A stretch of 64,000 nucleotides of DNA, from the NCBI RefSeq assembly GCF_000213655.1, contig NC_015554.1, forward strand, positions 2,852,001-2,916,000, in the 5' to 3' direction. The stretch is from Alteromonas naphthalenivorans. Its GTDB lineage: Bacteria; Pseudomonadota; Gammaproteobacteria; Enterobacterales; Alteromonadaceae. A model generated the notes under the pieces. It had not been told where the DNA came from, searched no databases, and saw nothing but the letters and a program-made list of their open reading frames with translations. Positions 8,811 through 18,441 of the stretch are shown piece by piece; within the stretch, counting starts at the first letter, position 1, and each line of letters begins with the position of its first letter. The translations under genes were made by a program, and so were the position numbers.

Positions 8811-9449
8811 CTAGCTAAACAACTTCATGAACCAGCCTTTGCTTAGCTCTTCTTCGCAGGTTTTAAGCTGGGTTGCGTAGCGTAATGATCGTGCTTTTAC
8901 TTTAGATGCAACCTTCTTCAGCCAAGGTTTGCGGTCGTAACTTCTACGTTTATAGCCACCCCAGCCTTCATGGTAATTCAAGTATTGGGCGTAAGCATCC
9001 CACTTCGAAATACCATTCACCTTTTGAGACTTATAGATAAACCAGCCCATGAAGTCGATAGCATCTTCGAAATCGTCGCGGTCAGCGCCGCTGTTGTCGG
9101 TTTCGCGCATATAGTCAGCCCATGTGGGTGTCTTAGCTTGCGAATAGCCATAAGCGGAGCTTACTCTGCCCCAAGGGACTAAGCCGAAAAATACGTAATC
9201 ACGGGGAGGCAAGGCATCGTGGCGAAAGGAGCTTTCTTGATACATCATCGCCATAGGCACATGAATTGGCACACCCCATTTATCACGCGCGTCGGCTGCT
9301 GCATCGTACCAATCATCTTTCTCAAAGAAGATTTCGCACAAATTACTGCTGTCTTTCGGTGGTGTTGTAGCGCATCCAGCGATAAACAGCGGAAAAAGCA
9401 CGACCAAACTTGATAAAAAAATGCACAACGGTTTGAACTTTTGATGCAT
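8811..9449 (-). CDS. Lytic transglycosylase-like (SLT) lipoprotein
   Basis: Predicted outer-membrane or periplasmic lipoprotein that probably cleaves peptidoglycan glycan strands. The signal peptide ends in a lipobox (FIAGC, Cys about residue 26). The SLT-type core has the catalytic Glu in MMYQESSF, the motif SSAYGYSQAKTPTW and the YLNYHEGWGGY segment typical of the fold. Length 212. Transcribed alone on the minus strand after gshA and separated from it by a strong hairpin. Confidence 0.8.
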   Translation of the reverse strand: MHQKFKPLCIFLSSLVVLFPLFIAGCATTPPKDSSNLCEIFFEKDDWYDAAADARDKWGVPIHVPMAMMYQESSFRHDALPPRDYVFFGLVPWGRVSSAYGYSQAKTPTWADYMRETDNSGADRDDFEDAIDFMGWFIYKSQKVNGISKWDAYAQYLNYHEGWGGYKRRSYDRKPWLKKVASKVKARSLRYATQLKTCEEELSKGWFMKLFS

Positions 9450-9500
9450 AGCTTGTCTTAACTTATGTTCTAGTAAAATGTGTGTTTCCCTGGAACCTTC

Positions 9501-9531
9501 AACGCCTGATTTCTATCAGGCGTTTTTTTTT
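9501..9531 (+). terminator. Rho-independent terminator-like hairpin between gshA and SLT lipoprotein
   Basis: AACGCCTGAT (9501-9510) and ATCAGGCGTT (9515-9524) form a perfect 10-bp stem with a TTCT loop, followed by a run of T on the plus strand. No plus-strand gene ends here. The flanking A/T symmetry may let it stop the minus-strand gshA transcript, which ends two bases away. Confidence 0.65.
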
Positions 9532-9532
9532 G

Positions 9533-11134
9533 CTAACGGTTCGTTGAATTTGCTAGCGGCTCGTTAAAATAATCACGAATAAAGCTATCGAAGTCTTTGG
9601 TATCTGCAGCTTCCACATCGGCTTGCGCAGCTAACGACGTCTCAGCAGCCTCTTTAAACATAGCTTGTGTAGTTTGCTGATAAGCGAACCCTTTCATTTC
9701 CTCTTGATAACGTGCAGCTAACTCTAGGCCGTAAACACCATTATCTTTGTCATGCTTAAGTAATTCCTCTAAAAGCACGCCTGAAGGAGTTAGCGCAGGG
9801 TTTGCAACTTTCTTCGACTCTGCGGCAACCGCGTCACTATATCGTGTTGTGTCATTTGCCAAGTCGAGTATCTCTGCCACTTGCTCAAACTCGTCAAACA
9901 ATGATGAAGCCCACGCCGTTAATGTTGTTTCCTCATTATCGCGAACAAGCGCCAAATTAGGTTTTCGCCCTTCTAATACCACGCTATTCATGTTGTCTTT
10001 AGCTTCATTCAACTGCGCTTCGTCTAACTCCGCACTAGGCTTCAATAAACAGGTCAACAAGAACACATCAAGAAAATCAAATTGGGTTTGGCTAATACCA
10101 ATTGGCGAAAAGGGATTTACATCTAACGCACGCACTTCAATGTAGCTGATGCCACGTTTTACCAGGGCATCGGTAGGCTTTTCCATCGATTGCGTAGGTT
10201 GCTTGGGGCGTATCGGCGAATACAGCTCGTTCTCAATCTGTAAAATATTACGGCTGAGCTGCTGATAGTTACCACCGTCGCCCGCAGCAAAGCTACTAAA
10301 ACGATTTGACGGCGTATCCATAGCACCACGAAGCAACCGAACATAGTTATCTAACTGGTTATAGCAAATTTTAAGCGATGACTGCTCAGCACTGGTATAT
10401 CCCAAGTCACTCATTCTTAGTGACGTAGCATACGGCATGTAATACGTGCCTTTGCCGACTTTTTCAAACGGTAATGCGTGTTCTTTTCCTTTCAAAAACG
10501 AACCACACAACGCAGGTGAGGCGCCATATAAAAAAGGGATTATCCAGCAATAGCGACGATAGTTTCTAATCAATGAGAAATAATCGGCTGATGTCTGATC
10601 TTGGCTATGCTCAGTACCATTAAGCTCAGCCCATTGCTTCCAGAAATCATCAGAGAAAGAAAAGTTAAAATGCACACCAGCAATCGCCTGCATCATACTG
10701 CCGTAGCGGTTTTTTAACCCAATTCGATATACTCGCTTCATCTTGCCAATATTTGACTCACCAAAATAAGCAATAGGAATATGCGCTTCATCTTCGATAA
10801 AACACGGCATACTAAGCGGCCAAATTTGCTCATCGCCAATATTATCAATGGTGTATTTATGAACATCTTGTAACTGTGTAATAGATTTAGCGGCGCTACT
10901 TTCAGGCGGCGTAATAAACTCTAACAACGACTCGGAAAAGTCTGTGGTTATCGTGTCGTGCGTTAATGCTGAACCTAACGCTTTGGGATGAGGCTCTTGC
11001 GACAGAGCACCGTTTGGCTTAATTCGTAACGCTTCACGCTCAACACCGCGCTTTATTTGCGTGAGTGCCAATAAAAATTCAGGTGATTTAAGCGCAGCCA
11101 AACGCTCGTTGAAACACGTTGAGTTTACAGTCAA
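9533..11134 (-). CDS. gshA: Glutamate-cysteine ligase
   Basis: First enzyme of glutathione synthesis, joining glutamate and cysteine with ATP in the cytoplasm. The 533-residue length matches E. coli-type GshA (about 518). Recognisable family segments are IKRGVEREALRI near the N-terminus, TDFSESLLEFITPP, PLSMPCFI and YGSMMQAIAGVHFN. The start is TTG at 11134 with AAGGA eight bases upstream. No in-frame ATG is available, and E. coli gshA also starts with TTG. Apparently monocistronic. No gshB is in the window. Confidence 0.95.
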   Translation of the reverse strand: MTVNSTCFNERLAALKSPEFLLALTQIKRGVEREALRIKPNGALSQEPHPKALGSALTHDTITTDFSESLLEFITPPESSAAKSITQLQDVHKYTIDNIGDEQIWPLSMPCFIEDEAHIPIAYFGESNIGKMKRVYRIGLKNRYGSMMQAIAGVHFNFSFSDDFWKQWAELNGTEHSQDQTSADYFSLIRNYRRYCWIIPFLYGASPALCGSFLKGKEHALPFEKVGKGTYYMPYATSLRMSDLGYTSAEQSSLKICYNQLDNYVRLLRGAMDTPSNRFSSFAAGDGGNYQQLSRNILQIENELYSPIRPKQPTQSMEKPTDALVKRGISYIEVRALDVNPFSPIGISQTQFDFLDVFLLTCLLKPSAELDEAQLNEAKDNMNSVVLEGRKPNLALVRDNEETTLTAWASSLFDEFEQVAEILDLANDTTRYSDAVAAESKKVANPALTPSGVLLEELLKHDKDNGVYGLELAARYQEEMKGFAYQQTTQAMFKEAAETSLAAQADVEAADTKDFDSFIRDYFNEPLANSTNR

Positions 11135-11225
11135 TGTTCATATCCTTGGATGAGTTGTTCCCCACAAAATGGGGAACAACGTATTAAATTCAAGTCAATA
11201 TTACCAATGACTTGCTATCAGATAC

Positions 11226-14063
11226 TCAGTTTATCTTTTCTCTACTATTGGTATCTACCGATAATTCGATGATCGGCATATTTAACGACTCCAGTTGCTC
11301 AAGAATCGCATTTTTATCGCCAACAACGATAACTTGTAGCGCATCTGTCGATAAATACTGCTTAGCCAGTGCGTTAATTTCATCTTTGCTAATGCTATTA
11401 ATTATCTCAATTTGCTCTGTTCTGTAGCCTTTTTCAAGGCCATAGCTTTGCAATTGACGAAGAAAGCGCGCCTTACTATTCGGGGTTTCAAACTCTAACG
11501 CATCGCTCAACGTAAACGCATTGCGCATAAATTGAATTTCTTCGTCCGTCGCCCCCTTGTCGATATACTGATTTATTTCGTTAAAGACTTCAGTAATACC
11601 TTGGGCTGTGTTCGCAGCAGTAAGATCGGTTCCAACTTCAAACCAGCCAAGGGTTTTGCCTCCCATAAACGCACTATTCGCGCCATAGGTAATGCCTTTA
11701 TCTTCGCGCAAATTCAGATTTATGCGGCTATTAAAGCCGCCGCCTAGCGGGAAGTTCACTAAACGAGATTTAAAGTAATCGCCTGTGGCATCGAAAGGTA
11801 AGCTGCGTTTAACGATATAAACAACAGATTGAACCGCACTAGGACTATCTATTAAAAAGACCTGATTCTTATTGTAGGTAGGGAACGCATCATAATCTTC
11901 AAAGGTGTAAGACTCACCTTCCCATTGCGCTACAAAATCTAATGCATTTACTACTGCATCAGGACTCATATTGCCAACAACGACGGCACTCGCTTTGCTC
12001 GGTGAATAGTACTGATTATAAAACTGCTTCACATCGTCAAGTGTGATGGACTGAACGGTTTCAATGGTACCTTCATCAGGAAGACTTACACGATTGTCTG
12101 CACCAAATAATACTAAATCTCGTGCACGTCGAGCCAAACTAGACGGGGTTTTCGCTTGCTGCTGCAAACCTTGTAGCACCCGCTCTTTCATTCGAATGAA
12201 ATCATTTTGTGCAAAAGCAGGGTTGAAGAACTTCTCTTTAAGTAGTGCCAAGGTTGGCATTACGTTTTTAGTTAATGTAGACACATATACCTGAGAGTAT
12301 CGACCTGCCGCACTAAAACGAATTGAGCTACCTAACTTAGCAAGTTCGTTCGCTAATTCTTCATTCGTGTAGTTTTGAGTAGATTCATTCATCATTAACG
12401 CGGTGAGATATGCTGTACCCGCTTTACCCTCAGCGTCTAACAACATCCCGCCATCCATGCTAAGGGTTAATGTGACAGTGGGTGTCTCACTCATAGTCAC
12501 CCCCATTACATTTACGCCATTGCTGAGTTCACGCTCCCAATAATCCGGAACCGTGACCACAGGCGCTTCACCTGCTTTAGGCTGCACGGTTCTATCGAAA
12601 CTAGACGGTGAGGACGTATATTCGTGATTATCAGGCTCAGTTTCAGGCAATGTTCTAACGGGGCGCTCAAAAGTTGGTTCTGCCGCTTGAAGTTGAGGCT
12701 GACCTTTAGGCACAATACTCAACACCACACTATTGGCGTCTTTAATATATTTTTTATACACACGCATCACGTCTTCAGCGGTCACAGAATTATATCGTGC
12801 GATATCTTCAGACACTAAATCTGGCGTTTGATAAAAAGTTTCATTAGCCGCAAGCGCAGTCACTTTGCCAGCTACGCTTTGTAAGCCAAAAACAGTCGAT
12901 GCTTCAATACTGCCTTTGGTGCGCGCTAAATCGTCAGGCTTAACACCGCGGGTTTCAAATTCGGTTAATGTAGCTTCTATTACCTTATGAAGCTCATCAA
13001 GTGACTGCACTTTGGCTGGATTAGCCAAAGCAATTAGTTGAAATTCACAGGCCAGCTCACGGCACGGGTGTGACACAACAGCTTGGACAGCCATGCCTTC
13101 TTTTACTAAATTTTTATAAAATAAAGACGTTTTACCGCCGCCTAGAATATCAGATAGCACATCTAATGGTGCTTCATCAGGGTGGCGTGCATAAACGGTT
13201 GGGAAAGTAATTTGTAGTAACGGTAAGTGAACCTTATCTTCTAACGTCATATAACAAGTTTCAGATAGGGTCACAGGCTGAGGCTCAGGATCTTTTACTT
13301 CAGGCCCTTTAGGAATATCACCAAAATATTGGGCTATTAATGCTTTGGTTTTTGTCGCATCTATATCACCGCCTATGGTTAACACGGCATTATTTGGCCC
13401 ATACCAGCGTTTGAAAAAGGCTTTAAGGTCGTTTACGTTAACCCGATCTAAGTCTTCAACGTAACCAATGGTCATCCAGGAATAGGGGTGCCCTTCTGGA
13501 TACATAGCCTCGCCGTTTAGCTCGTGTCTTAGACCATAAGGCTGGTTATCTACTCGCTGAGCACGCTCATTCTTAACCGTTTCACGTTGGTTTTCGAACT
13601 TAGCCTGGTTTACCGCTTCAAGCAAATACCCCATGCGGTCTGATTCAAGCCACAACACTTTTTCAAGCTGGTTAGCAGGCACAGTTTCGTAGTAATTTGT
13701 TCTGTCGGTATTTGTCGAACCGTTCAAACTACCACCGGCTTCGGTGATCACTTTAAAATGCTGTTCATCTGCTACATGCTTTGAGCCTTGAAACATCATA
13801 TGCTCGAAAAAGTGTGCAAAACCAGATTTACCCACTTCTTCACGCGCAGAGCCTACGTGATAAGTCACATCTACATGAACGAGGGGATCTGAATGGTCTT
13901 CGTGAAGAATAACCGTTAATCCATTACTGAGCGTGTACTTTTCGTAGGGGATAGTAACTGCGGAGCTATCGGCGGGGGTATCTACTTTTGCCCGTTGGCA
14001 TCCGTTAAGTACGCTAATAGCAAAAACTGCAACAATAAGGCGAAACGCCAAACTTCCTGACAT
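11226..14063 (-). CDS. M16 family zinc peptidase lipoprotein (insulinase/PqqL-like)
   Basis: Large (945-residue) periplasmic zinc protease. The signal peptide has a lipobox-like end (VLNGC, Cys about 22). The N-terminal M16 half carries the inverted zinc motif HFFEH (about residue 88) with the downstream Glu in KNERAQR. The second, non-catalytic M16 half starts at about 500 and contains the R/Y region (GITYGA) usual in such pairs. ATG 14063 has AAGGATCC upstream. Found alone; substrates of this subgroup are largely unknown. Confidence 0.88.
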   Translation of the reverse strand: MSGSLAFRLIVAVFAISVLNGCQRAKVDTPADSSAVTIPYEKYTLSNGLTVILHEDHSDPLVHVDVTYHVGSAREEVGKSGFAHFFEHMMFQGSKHVADEQHFKVITEAGGSLNGSTNTDRTNYYETVPANQLEKVLWLESDRMGYLLEAVNQAKFENQRETVKNERAQRVDNQPYGLRHELNGEAMYPEGHPYSWMTIGYVEDLDRVNVNDLKAFFKRWYGPNNAVLTIGGDIDATKTKALIAQYFGDIPKGPEVKDPEPQPVTLSETCYMTLEDKVHLPLLQITFPTVYARHPDEAPLDVLSDILGGGKTSLFYKNLVKEGMAVQAVVSHPCRELACEFQLIALANPAKVQSLDELHKVIEATLTEFETRGVKPDDLARTKGSIEASTVFGLQSVAGKVTALAANETFYQTPDLVSEDIARYNSVTAEDVMRVYKKYIKDANSVVLSIVPKGQPQLQAAEPTFERPVRTLPETEPDNHEYTSSPSSFDRTVQPKAGEAPVVTVPDYWERELSNGVNVMGVTMSETPTVTLTLSMDGGMLLDAEGKAGTAYLTALMMNESTQNYTNEELANELAKLGSSIRFSAAGRYSQVYVSTLTKNVMPTLALLKEKFFNPAFAQNDFIRMKERVLQGLQQQAKTPSSLARRARDLVLFGADNRVSLPDEGTIETVQSITLDDVKQFYNQYYSPSKASAVVVGNMSPDAVVNALDFVAQWEGESYTFEDYDAFPTYNKNQVFLIDSPSAVQSVVYIVKRSLPFDATGDYFKSRLVNFPLGGGFNSRINLNLREDKGITYGANSAFMGGKTLGWFEVGTDLTAANTAQGITEVFNEINQYIDKGATDEEIQFMRNAFTLSDALEFETPNSKARFLRQLQSYGLEKGYRTEQIEIINSISKDEINALAKQYLSTDALQVIVVGDKNAILEQLESLNMPIIELSVDTNSREKIN

Positions 14064-14293
14064 GCTGGATCCTTCTAGGTGGCCTCGCTTTTGTAATACA
14101 TTTAACTCGCATCACACTAGCGTCTATAATAATACAACCGTTGAGACAATGGCCTGGGGCATACGTTTCATCGAAGACTACCAGACTTTTTAACGCTTTA
14201 CTTGCTCTGACTTGCTATCATTGTATTAATTTGTAAAATTCTGAAATACACTGGCATAGAACACAGTATAAAAACGTAGTTAAAGGAACTTAT

Positions 14294-14851
14294 ATGGATC
14301 AGCCCGCAACAGTCTTAGATTTTGAATTTGGCATGTCTCAACTAAGTGGTAATAAAACACTGTTGTTAACCTTATTAAATAAGTTTTCAGATGAATATCG
14401 CTCAGCAAACGATGATTTACAGCAATTAGTGAAAGAAGGGAATTTCGACGAGGCATACTCTTTAATCCATACGCTAAAAGGTGTGGCAGGTAACTTAGGC
14501 TTATTTGCTTTGCATCATGCCAGTAAACCCGTTGAAGCAAGCGTTAGAAATGACAAATGCCTTCCTGATGACTACGCCAGTTTTTCTGCTCTTGTTGATG
14601 AAACCATAGCGGCTGTAGATGCACTATCTGCAACCCCTGTCCCCGCCGCGCCTGAAGCAAATAGCGCAGTTGCTACACAAGCTCGTGAGCAATTTATGGC
14701 CGCATTAAAAGCCAGTGAATTCATTTCCCAATCGACACTTGATGAGTGGCTAAGCGTGCTTTCACTTTCTGCTGACACGAAGCAAGGAATTGAAGACGCG
14801 GTAGACGAACTAGACTACGACGAAGCCATCGCCCTGCTTGAAAAAGCCTAA
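14294..14851 (+). CDS. HPt (histidine phosphotransfer) domain protein
   Basis: Stand-alone phosphotransfer protein relaying phosphate between a hybrid kinase and a response regulator. The HPt four-helix core covers about residues 10-110, with phospho-acceptor His about 59 in IHTLKGVAGNLG. A Pro/Ala linker (about 115-130) leads to an acidic helical tail of about 55 residues. AAAGGA precedes ATG 14294. It abuts the Rlu gene (stop TAA directly followed by GTG), so the two are cotranscribed. No cognate hybrid kinase is adjacent. Confidence 0.88.
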   Translation: MDQPATVLDFEFGMSQLSGNKTLLLTLLNKFSDEYRSANDDLQQLVKEGNFDEAYSLIHTLKGVAGNLGLFALHHASKPVEASVRNDKCLPDDYASFSALVDETIAAVDALSATPVPAAPEANSAVATQAREQFMAALKASEFISQSTLDEWLSVLSLSADTKQGIEDAVDELDYDEAIALLEKA

Positions 14852-15688
14852 GTGAACGAAATACCTATTTTAGTTGACGATGAAGATGTGCTTATCGTCA
14901 ACAAGCCTTCCGGCATCGCCATGCATGACTGTGCTAATACTGTCAATATTGCAAATACCCAGAGTACTGGAACTGCTGAGAACATTAGCGCCGGTGAAGG
15001 CGCTGACGCCTGCGGTCTCAATAACATAGGTAGTAAAATAGATAGTAAAATAGACACCCATGCATTTGGTATTGTCACCCTACTTCGAGAACAAACCGGT
15101 TATAGCCAACTTCACCTTTGTCATCGCTTAGATACCGGCACCTCTGGCTGTCTGTGCTTAGCCAAAAATGCCCAAACAGCAGCGCTTATTGGTGATGCCT
15201 TTGCATCCCGTCAGGTTAGTAAATACTACCTAGCCATTAGTGCCGACAAGCCGAAAAAGAAACAAGGTTCTATTGTAGGCGATATGAAAAACCGTCGCGG
15301 CGGCCAATTCATGCTTCTTAAAAGCAAAGATAACCCTGCAGTCACCCAGTTTTTTAGTCAATCAGCCAAACCTGGCTATCGCGGATTTATCGTAAAACCG
15401 CTTACAGGAAAAACCCATCAAATTCGAGTCGCCCTTAAGAGTGTGGGCGCAGCGATACTTGGTGACACACTTTATAGCGGTGCACCATCCGACAGATTAC
15501 ATTTACATGCCGGCTGGCTACGCATTCCCCTTCCCTCTCGCACTATTTCAGTGAAAGCGCCGATACTCTCTGGTGATTTATTTACTGATAGCGAAGTAAA
15601 GCGTTGGCTTACTGAATTACCTGAGCCAGATACCTTCAATTGGCCTGCGATTGCCTCTTCTTTACTACAGCTAGTTAGCAAAACCTAA
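14852..15688 (+). CDS. RluA-family RNA pseudouridine synthase
   Basis: Isomerises uridine to pseudouridine in rRNA or tRNA; target not predictable. The catalytic motif HRLDTGTSG has Asp at about residue 94, and the C-terminal signature KPLTGKTHQIRVAL and ILGDTLY are intact. There is no S4 domain. The start is GTG 14852, immediately after the HPt stop. After the N-terminal NKPSGIAMH motif there is an unusual Asn/Ser/Gly/Asp-rich insert of about 35 residues (about 27-62), including a duplicated SKID unit. Length 278. Confidence 0.87.
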   Translation: MNEIPILVDDEDVLIVNKPSGIAMHDCANTVNIANTQSTGTAENISAGEGADACGLNNIGSKIDSKIDTHAFGIVTLLREQTGYSQLHLCHRLDTGTSGCLCLAKNAQTAALIGDAFASRQVSKYYLAISADKPKKKQGSIVGDMKNRRGGQFMLLKSKDNPAVTQFFSQSAKPGYRGFIVKPLTGKTHQIRVALKSVGAAILGDTLYSGAPSDRLHLHAGWLRIPLPSRTISVKAPILSGDLFTDSEVKRWLTELPEPDTFNWPAIASSLLQLVSKT

Positions 15689-15693
15689 AGCTT

Positions 15694-16770
15694 ATGAAAG
15701 GTCAAAAAGCCAAGCAAGGTGCGAAAGGAACAGAAAACCTATTGGGTAAGAGCAAGTCGCAGGCACAAGGCAAATTTAAGGCTGAGCAGCTCGAAATAAA
15801 AAAAATCCACATTGCGGGCAGTGGCGCTATTGGTTCTTTACTTGCTGGGGCTGCAGAAAAACAAGGCTTACCTTACGGGCTTTACCCAAGAAACCCAGTG
15901 TTTCAAGTTAACAAAGCGAGTATAGAGAAACCTGAATTTGAGCCCGCTAAAACTGAGACACCCACACCCTATTTTGTAGAATGGACTGACGGCACCGAAT
16001 ACCCCATTAGGCAAATCAACAGTAACAAGCCACATCTTTCGCCTAGCGATATGTTGGTATTGCCATTAAAAGTGCACCACTTGAAAACCGCGCTTACTCA
16101 ATGGCTGCCACTTATCGATAAGCGTACCCCTGTTGTGCTTCTACACAATGGTATGGGTGGGTATGAAATAGCAAAATCTATATTGCCAGCCCAGCAACCA
16201 TTGCTGCTTGCTACCACCAGCCATGGGGCAATGAAGCGCACGTCAACTCAGGTTATTTACACCGGTGTGGGCAACACCCAAATTGGTATTGCTCCCCATT
16301 TGGTTTCACACAAACAACTCACTATGCCTGAGTGGGCGAAAAGTGTGTGTCACACTTTACATGCGCTACTTCCACCAGTGCGTTATCAAACTGACATCAT
16401 GAAAGCGTTGTGGGCCAAGCTTGCTATTAATGTGGTGATAAACCCGCTAACTGCGCTGAATAATATAACCAATAGCCATATTGCTGGTGAGCAGTTTGCT
16501 AATGAACGCAAAACACTTTGTGAAGAGTTTGCTCAAGTGGCAAACGCATGTGGGCAGTCTTTTGATGCGATTGAAATTGAACAGCAGGTAATTAAAGTTG
16601 CTGGCCTTACCGCCAGCAATTACTCCAGTATGCATCAAGATGTGAAGAACCAAAGGCAAACCGAAATTGAAGCCATTAATGGCTACATTGTTAATATGGC
16701 ACAAAAAAAGGGTATTGAAGTTCCCCTCAATACCCTTCTTACAAAACAAATCACTGCACGTTTAACATAA
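15694..16770 (+). CDS. panE: Ketopantoate reductase-like protein (PanE/ApbA family)
   Basis: Probable NADPH-dependent 2-dehydropantoate 2-reductase (pantothenate pathway). The Rossmann motif GSGAIGSLLAG sits at about residues 42-52, and the catalytic Lys and Asn of the C-terminal domain lie in ALWAKLAINVVINPLTALNN. The protein carries a basic Lys/Gln/Gly-rich N-terminal extension of about 37 residues before the usual start of the fold, and no better in-frame start is visible. It follows the Rlu gene by five bases, in one operon with the HPt gene. Broader family roles remain possible. Confidence 0.8.
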   Translation: MKGQKAKQGAKGTENLLGKSKSQAQGKFKAEQLEIKKIHIAGSGAIGSLLAGAAEKQGLPYGLYPRNPVFQVNKASIEKPEFEPAKTETPTPYFVEWTDGTEYPIRQINSNKPHLSPSDMLVLPLKVHHLKTALTQWLPLIDKRTPVVLLHNGMGGYEIAKSILPAQQPLLLATTSHGAMKRTSTQVIYTGVGNTQIGIAPHLVSHKQLTMPEWAKSVCHTLHALLPPVRYQTDIMKALWAKLAINVVINPLTALNNITNSHIAGEQFANERKTLCEEFAQVANACGQSFDAIEIEQQVIKVAGLTASNYSSMHQDVKNQRQTEIEAINGYIVNMAQKKGIEVPLNTLLTKQITARLT

Positions 16771-16859
16771 GCGCTGCGAGCTGTTTTATAATTTATAACG
16801 CAGTTTTTTATAACGCTGTTTTATATAAAGTAACTAACGCATAACGTTATTTACGCAGC

Positions 16860-18416
16860 TTATTCTTCTTCGGCGCCTTTAGACACTTCAGGTTTCATAT
16901 GCGGGAATAAAATCACGTCTTTAATCGTTGGGCTGTCAGTAAATAGCATGGCCAAACGGTCAATACCAATACCTTCACCGGCCGTAGGCGGCAAACCATA
17001 CTCTAACGCACGAATATAATCTTCGTCGTAGTGCATCGCTTCATCATCACCTGCATCTTTCTCTTCAACTTGCTTAGAGAAACGCTTAGCTTGATCTTCA
17101 GAGTCGTTTAACTCGCTGAAACCGTTGGCTAGCTCACGGCCGCCAACGAAGAATTCAAACCTGTCGGTAATGAATGGGTTTTCATCGTTACGACGAGCAA
17201 GTGGCGATACTTCCCACGGATATTCGGTAATAAACGTTGGCTGTTCAAGCTTCTCTTCCGCAGTGGCTTCGAAGATTTCACATAAGTATTTACCAGCACC
17301 CCAAATACCATCAACTTCAGGCTCTTTAATATGCAACTGTTTCGCCATGGCTTTAAGTGCATCAAGGTTCGCTTCTGGGTCGCGAATAGCGGCTTCATTA
17401 GCTTCTGGCCAGTATTTCAAAATGGCGTTGCCCATGCTTAAGCGCTCAAACGGCTTACCAAAGTCATACTGTACTTCTGAAACCACGTTTCCGTCGGTAT
17501 CTTTGGTGGTGTTAGTAATAATACTAGAACCTAAAATATCTTCGGCAAGAGTACGCAACATGTCTTCTGTTAGGTTCATCAGGTCGTTGAAATCAGCATA
17601 GGCCTGATAAAATTCCAACATGGTGAACTCTGGGTTATGACGTGTTGAAAGCCCTTCGTTACGGAAGTTACGGTTAATTTCGAACACGCGCTCGAAACCA
17701 CCTACTACCAAGCGCTTCAAATAAAGCTCTGGGGCAATACGTAAGTACATATCAATGTCTAACGCATTATGGTGTGTAACAAACGGCTTCGCAGTTGCAC
17801 CACCTGGAATCACCTGCAGCATAGGCGTTTCTACTTCAAGGAAGTCGCGCTGAGTAAGGTAGTTACGAATACCATTTACAATCTTACTTCTGATCATAAA
17901 GGTTTTTCGCGTTTGTTCGCTGGTAATAAGGTCAACGTAACGCTGACGATATTTGGTTTCTTGGTCGCTTAGGCCATGGAACTTTTCTGGTAGAGGGCGC
18001 AGCGCTTTTGTTAGCAATGCATACTTTTCCGTGTTCACATATAAGTCGCCTTTACCCGACTTATGCAAAACACCAGCAACACCAATAATGTCACCAATAT
18101 CTAACGCACCGTACTGCGCTTTAAGGGCTTTTTGGGTGTCTTTATCAGCGTAAGCTTGAATGCGACCAGTCATGTCTTGAAGCAACATAAACGGGCCACG
18201 CTTAGCCATAATACGGCCAGCAATGCTTACTTTATTACCCTGCTCTTGCAAGGTTTCTTTATCTAATTCACCGAACTTGCCTTGAAGTTCGTCAGCATAG
18301 TTTTCACGACGGAAGCTGTTTGGGAAGCCATTTGCACGGCACTCCTCACGAATTGCGCTTAGTTTTGCTCGGCGCTCAGCAATTAATTTATTTTCGTCGG
18401 TTTGTTGGTCAGTCAT
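16860..18416 (-). CDS. lysS: Lysyl-tRNA synthetase, class II
   Basis: Charges tRNA-Lys. The 518 residues contain an N-terminal OB-fold anticodon-binding domain (about 60-160) and a class II catalytic core with motif 2 [20 protein letters not shown] and motif 3 [10 protein letters not shown]. It ends in the conserved FPHMKPE. The gene lies 25 bases downstream of prfB on the same strand, the classic prfB-lysS pair also found in E. coli. Confidence 0.97.
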   Translation of the reverse strand: MTDQQTDENKLIAERRAKLSAIREECRANGFPNSFRRENYADELQGKFGELDKETLQEQGNKVSIAGRIMAKRGPFMLLQDMTGRIQAYADKDTQKALKAQYGALDIGDIIGVAGVLHKSGKGDLYVNTEKYALLTKALRPLPEKFHGLSDQETKYRQRYVDLITSEQTRKTFMIRSKIVNGIRNYLTQRDFLEVETPMLQVIPGGATAKPFVTHHNALDIDMYLRIAPELYLKRLVVGGFERVFEINRNFRNEGLSTRHNPEFTMLEFYQAYADFNDLMNLTEDMLRTLAEDILGSSIITNTTKDTDGNVVSEVQYDFGKPFERLSMGNAILKYWPEANEAAIRDPEANLDALKAMAKQLHIKEPEVDGIWGAGKYLCEIFEATAEEKLEQPTFITEYPWEVSPLARRNDENPFITDRFEFFVGGRELANGFSELNDSEDQAKRFSKQVEEKDAGDDEAMHYDEDYIRALEYGLPPTAGEGIGIDRLAMLFTDSPTIKDVILFPHMKPEVSKGAEEE

Positions 18417-18441
18417 AACCTATTCACTTTCGTTGTTCGGA

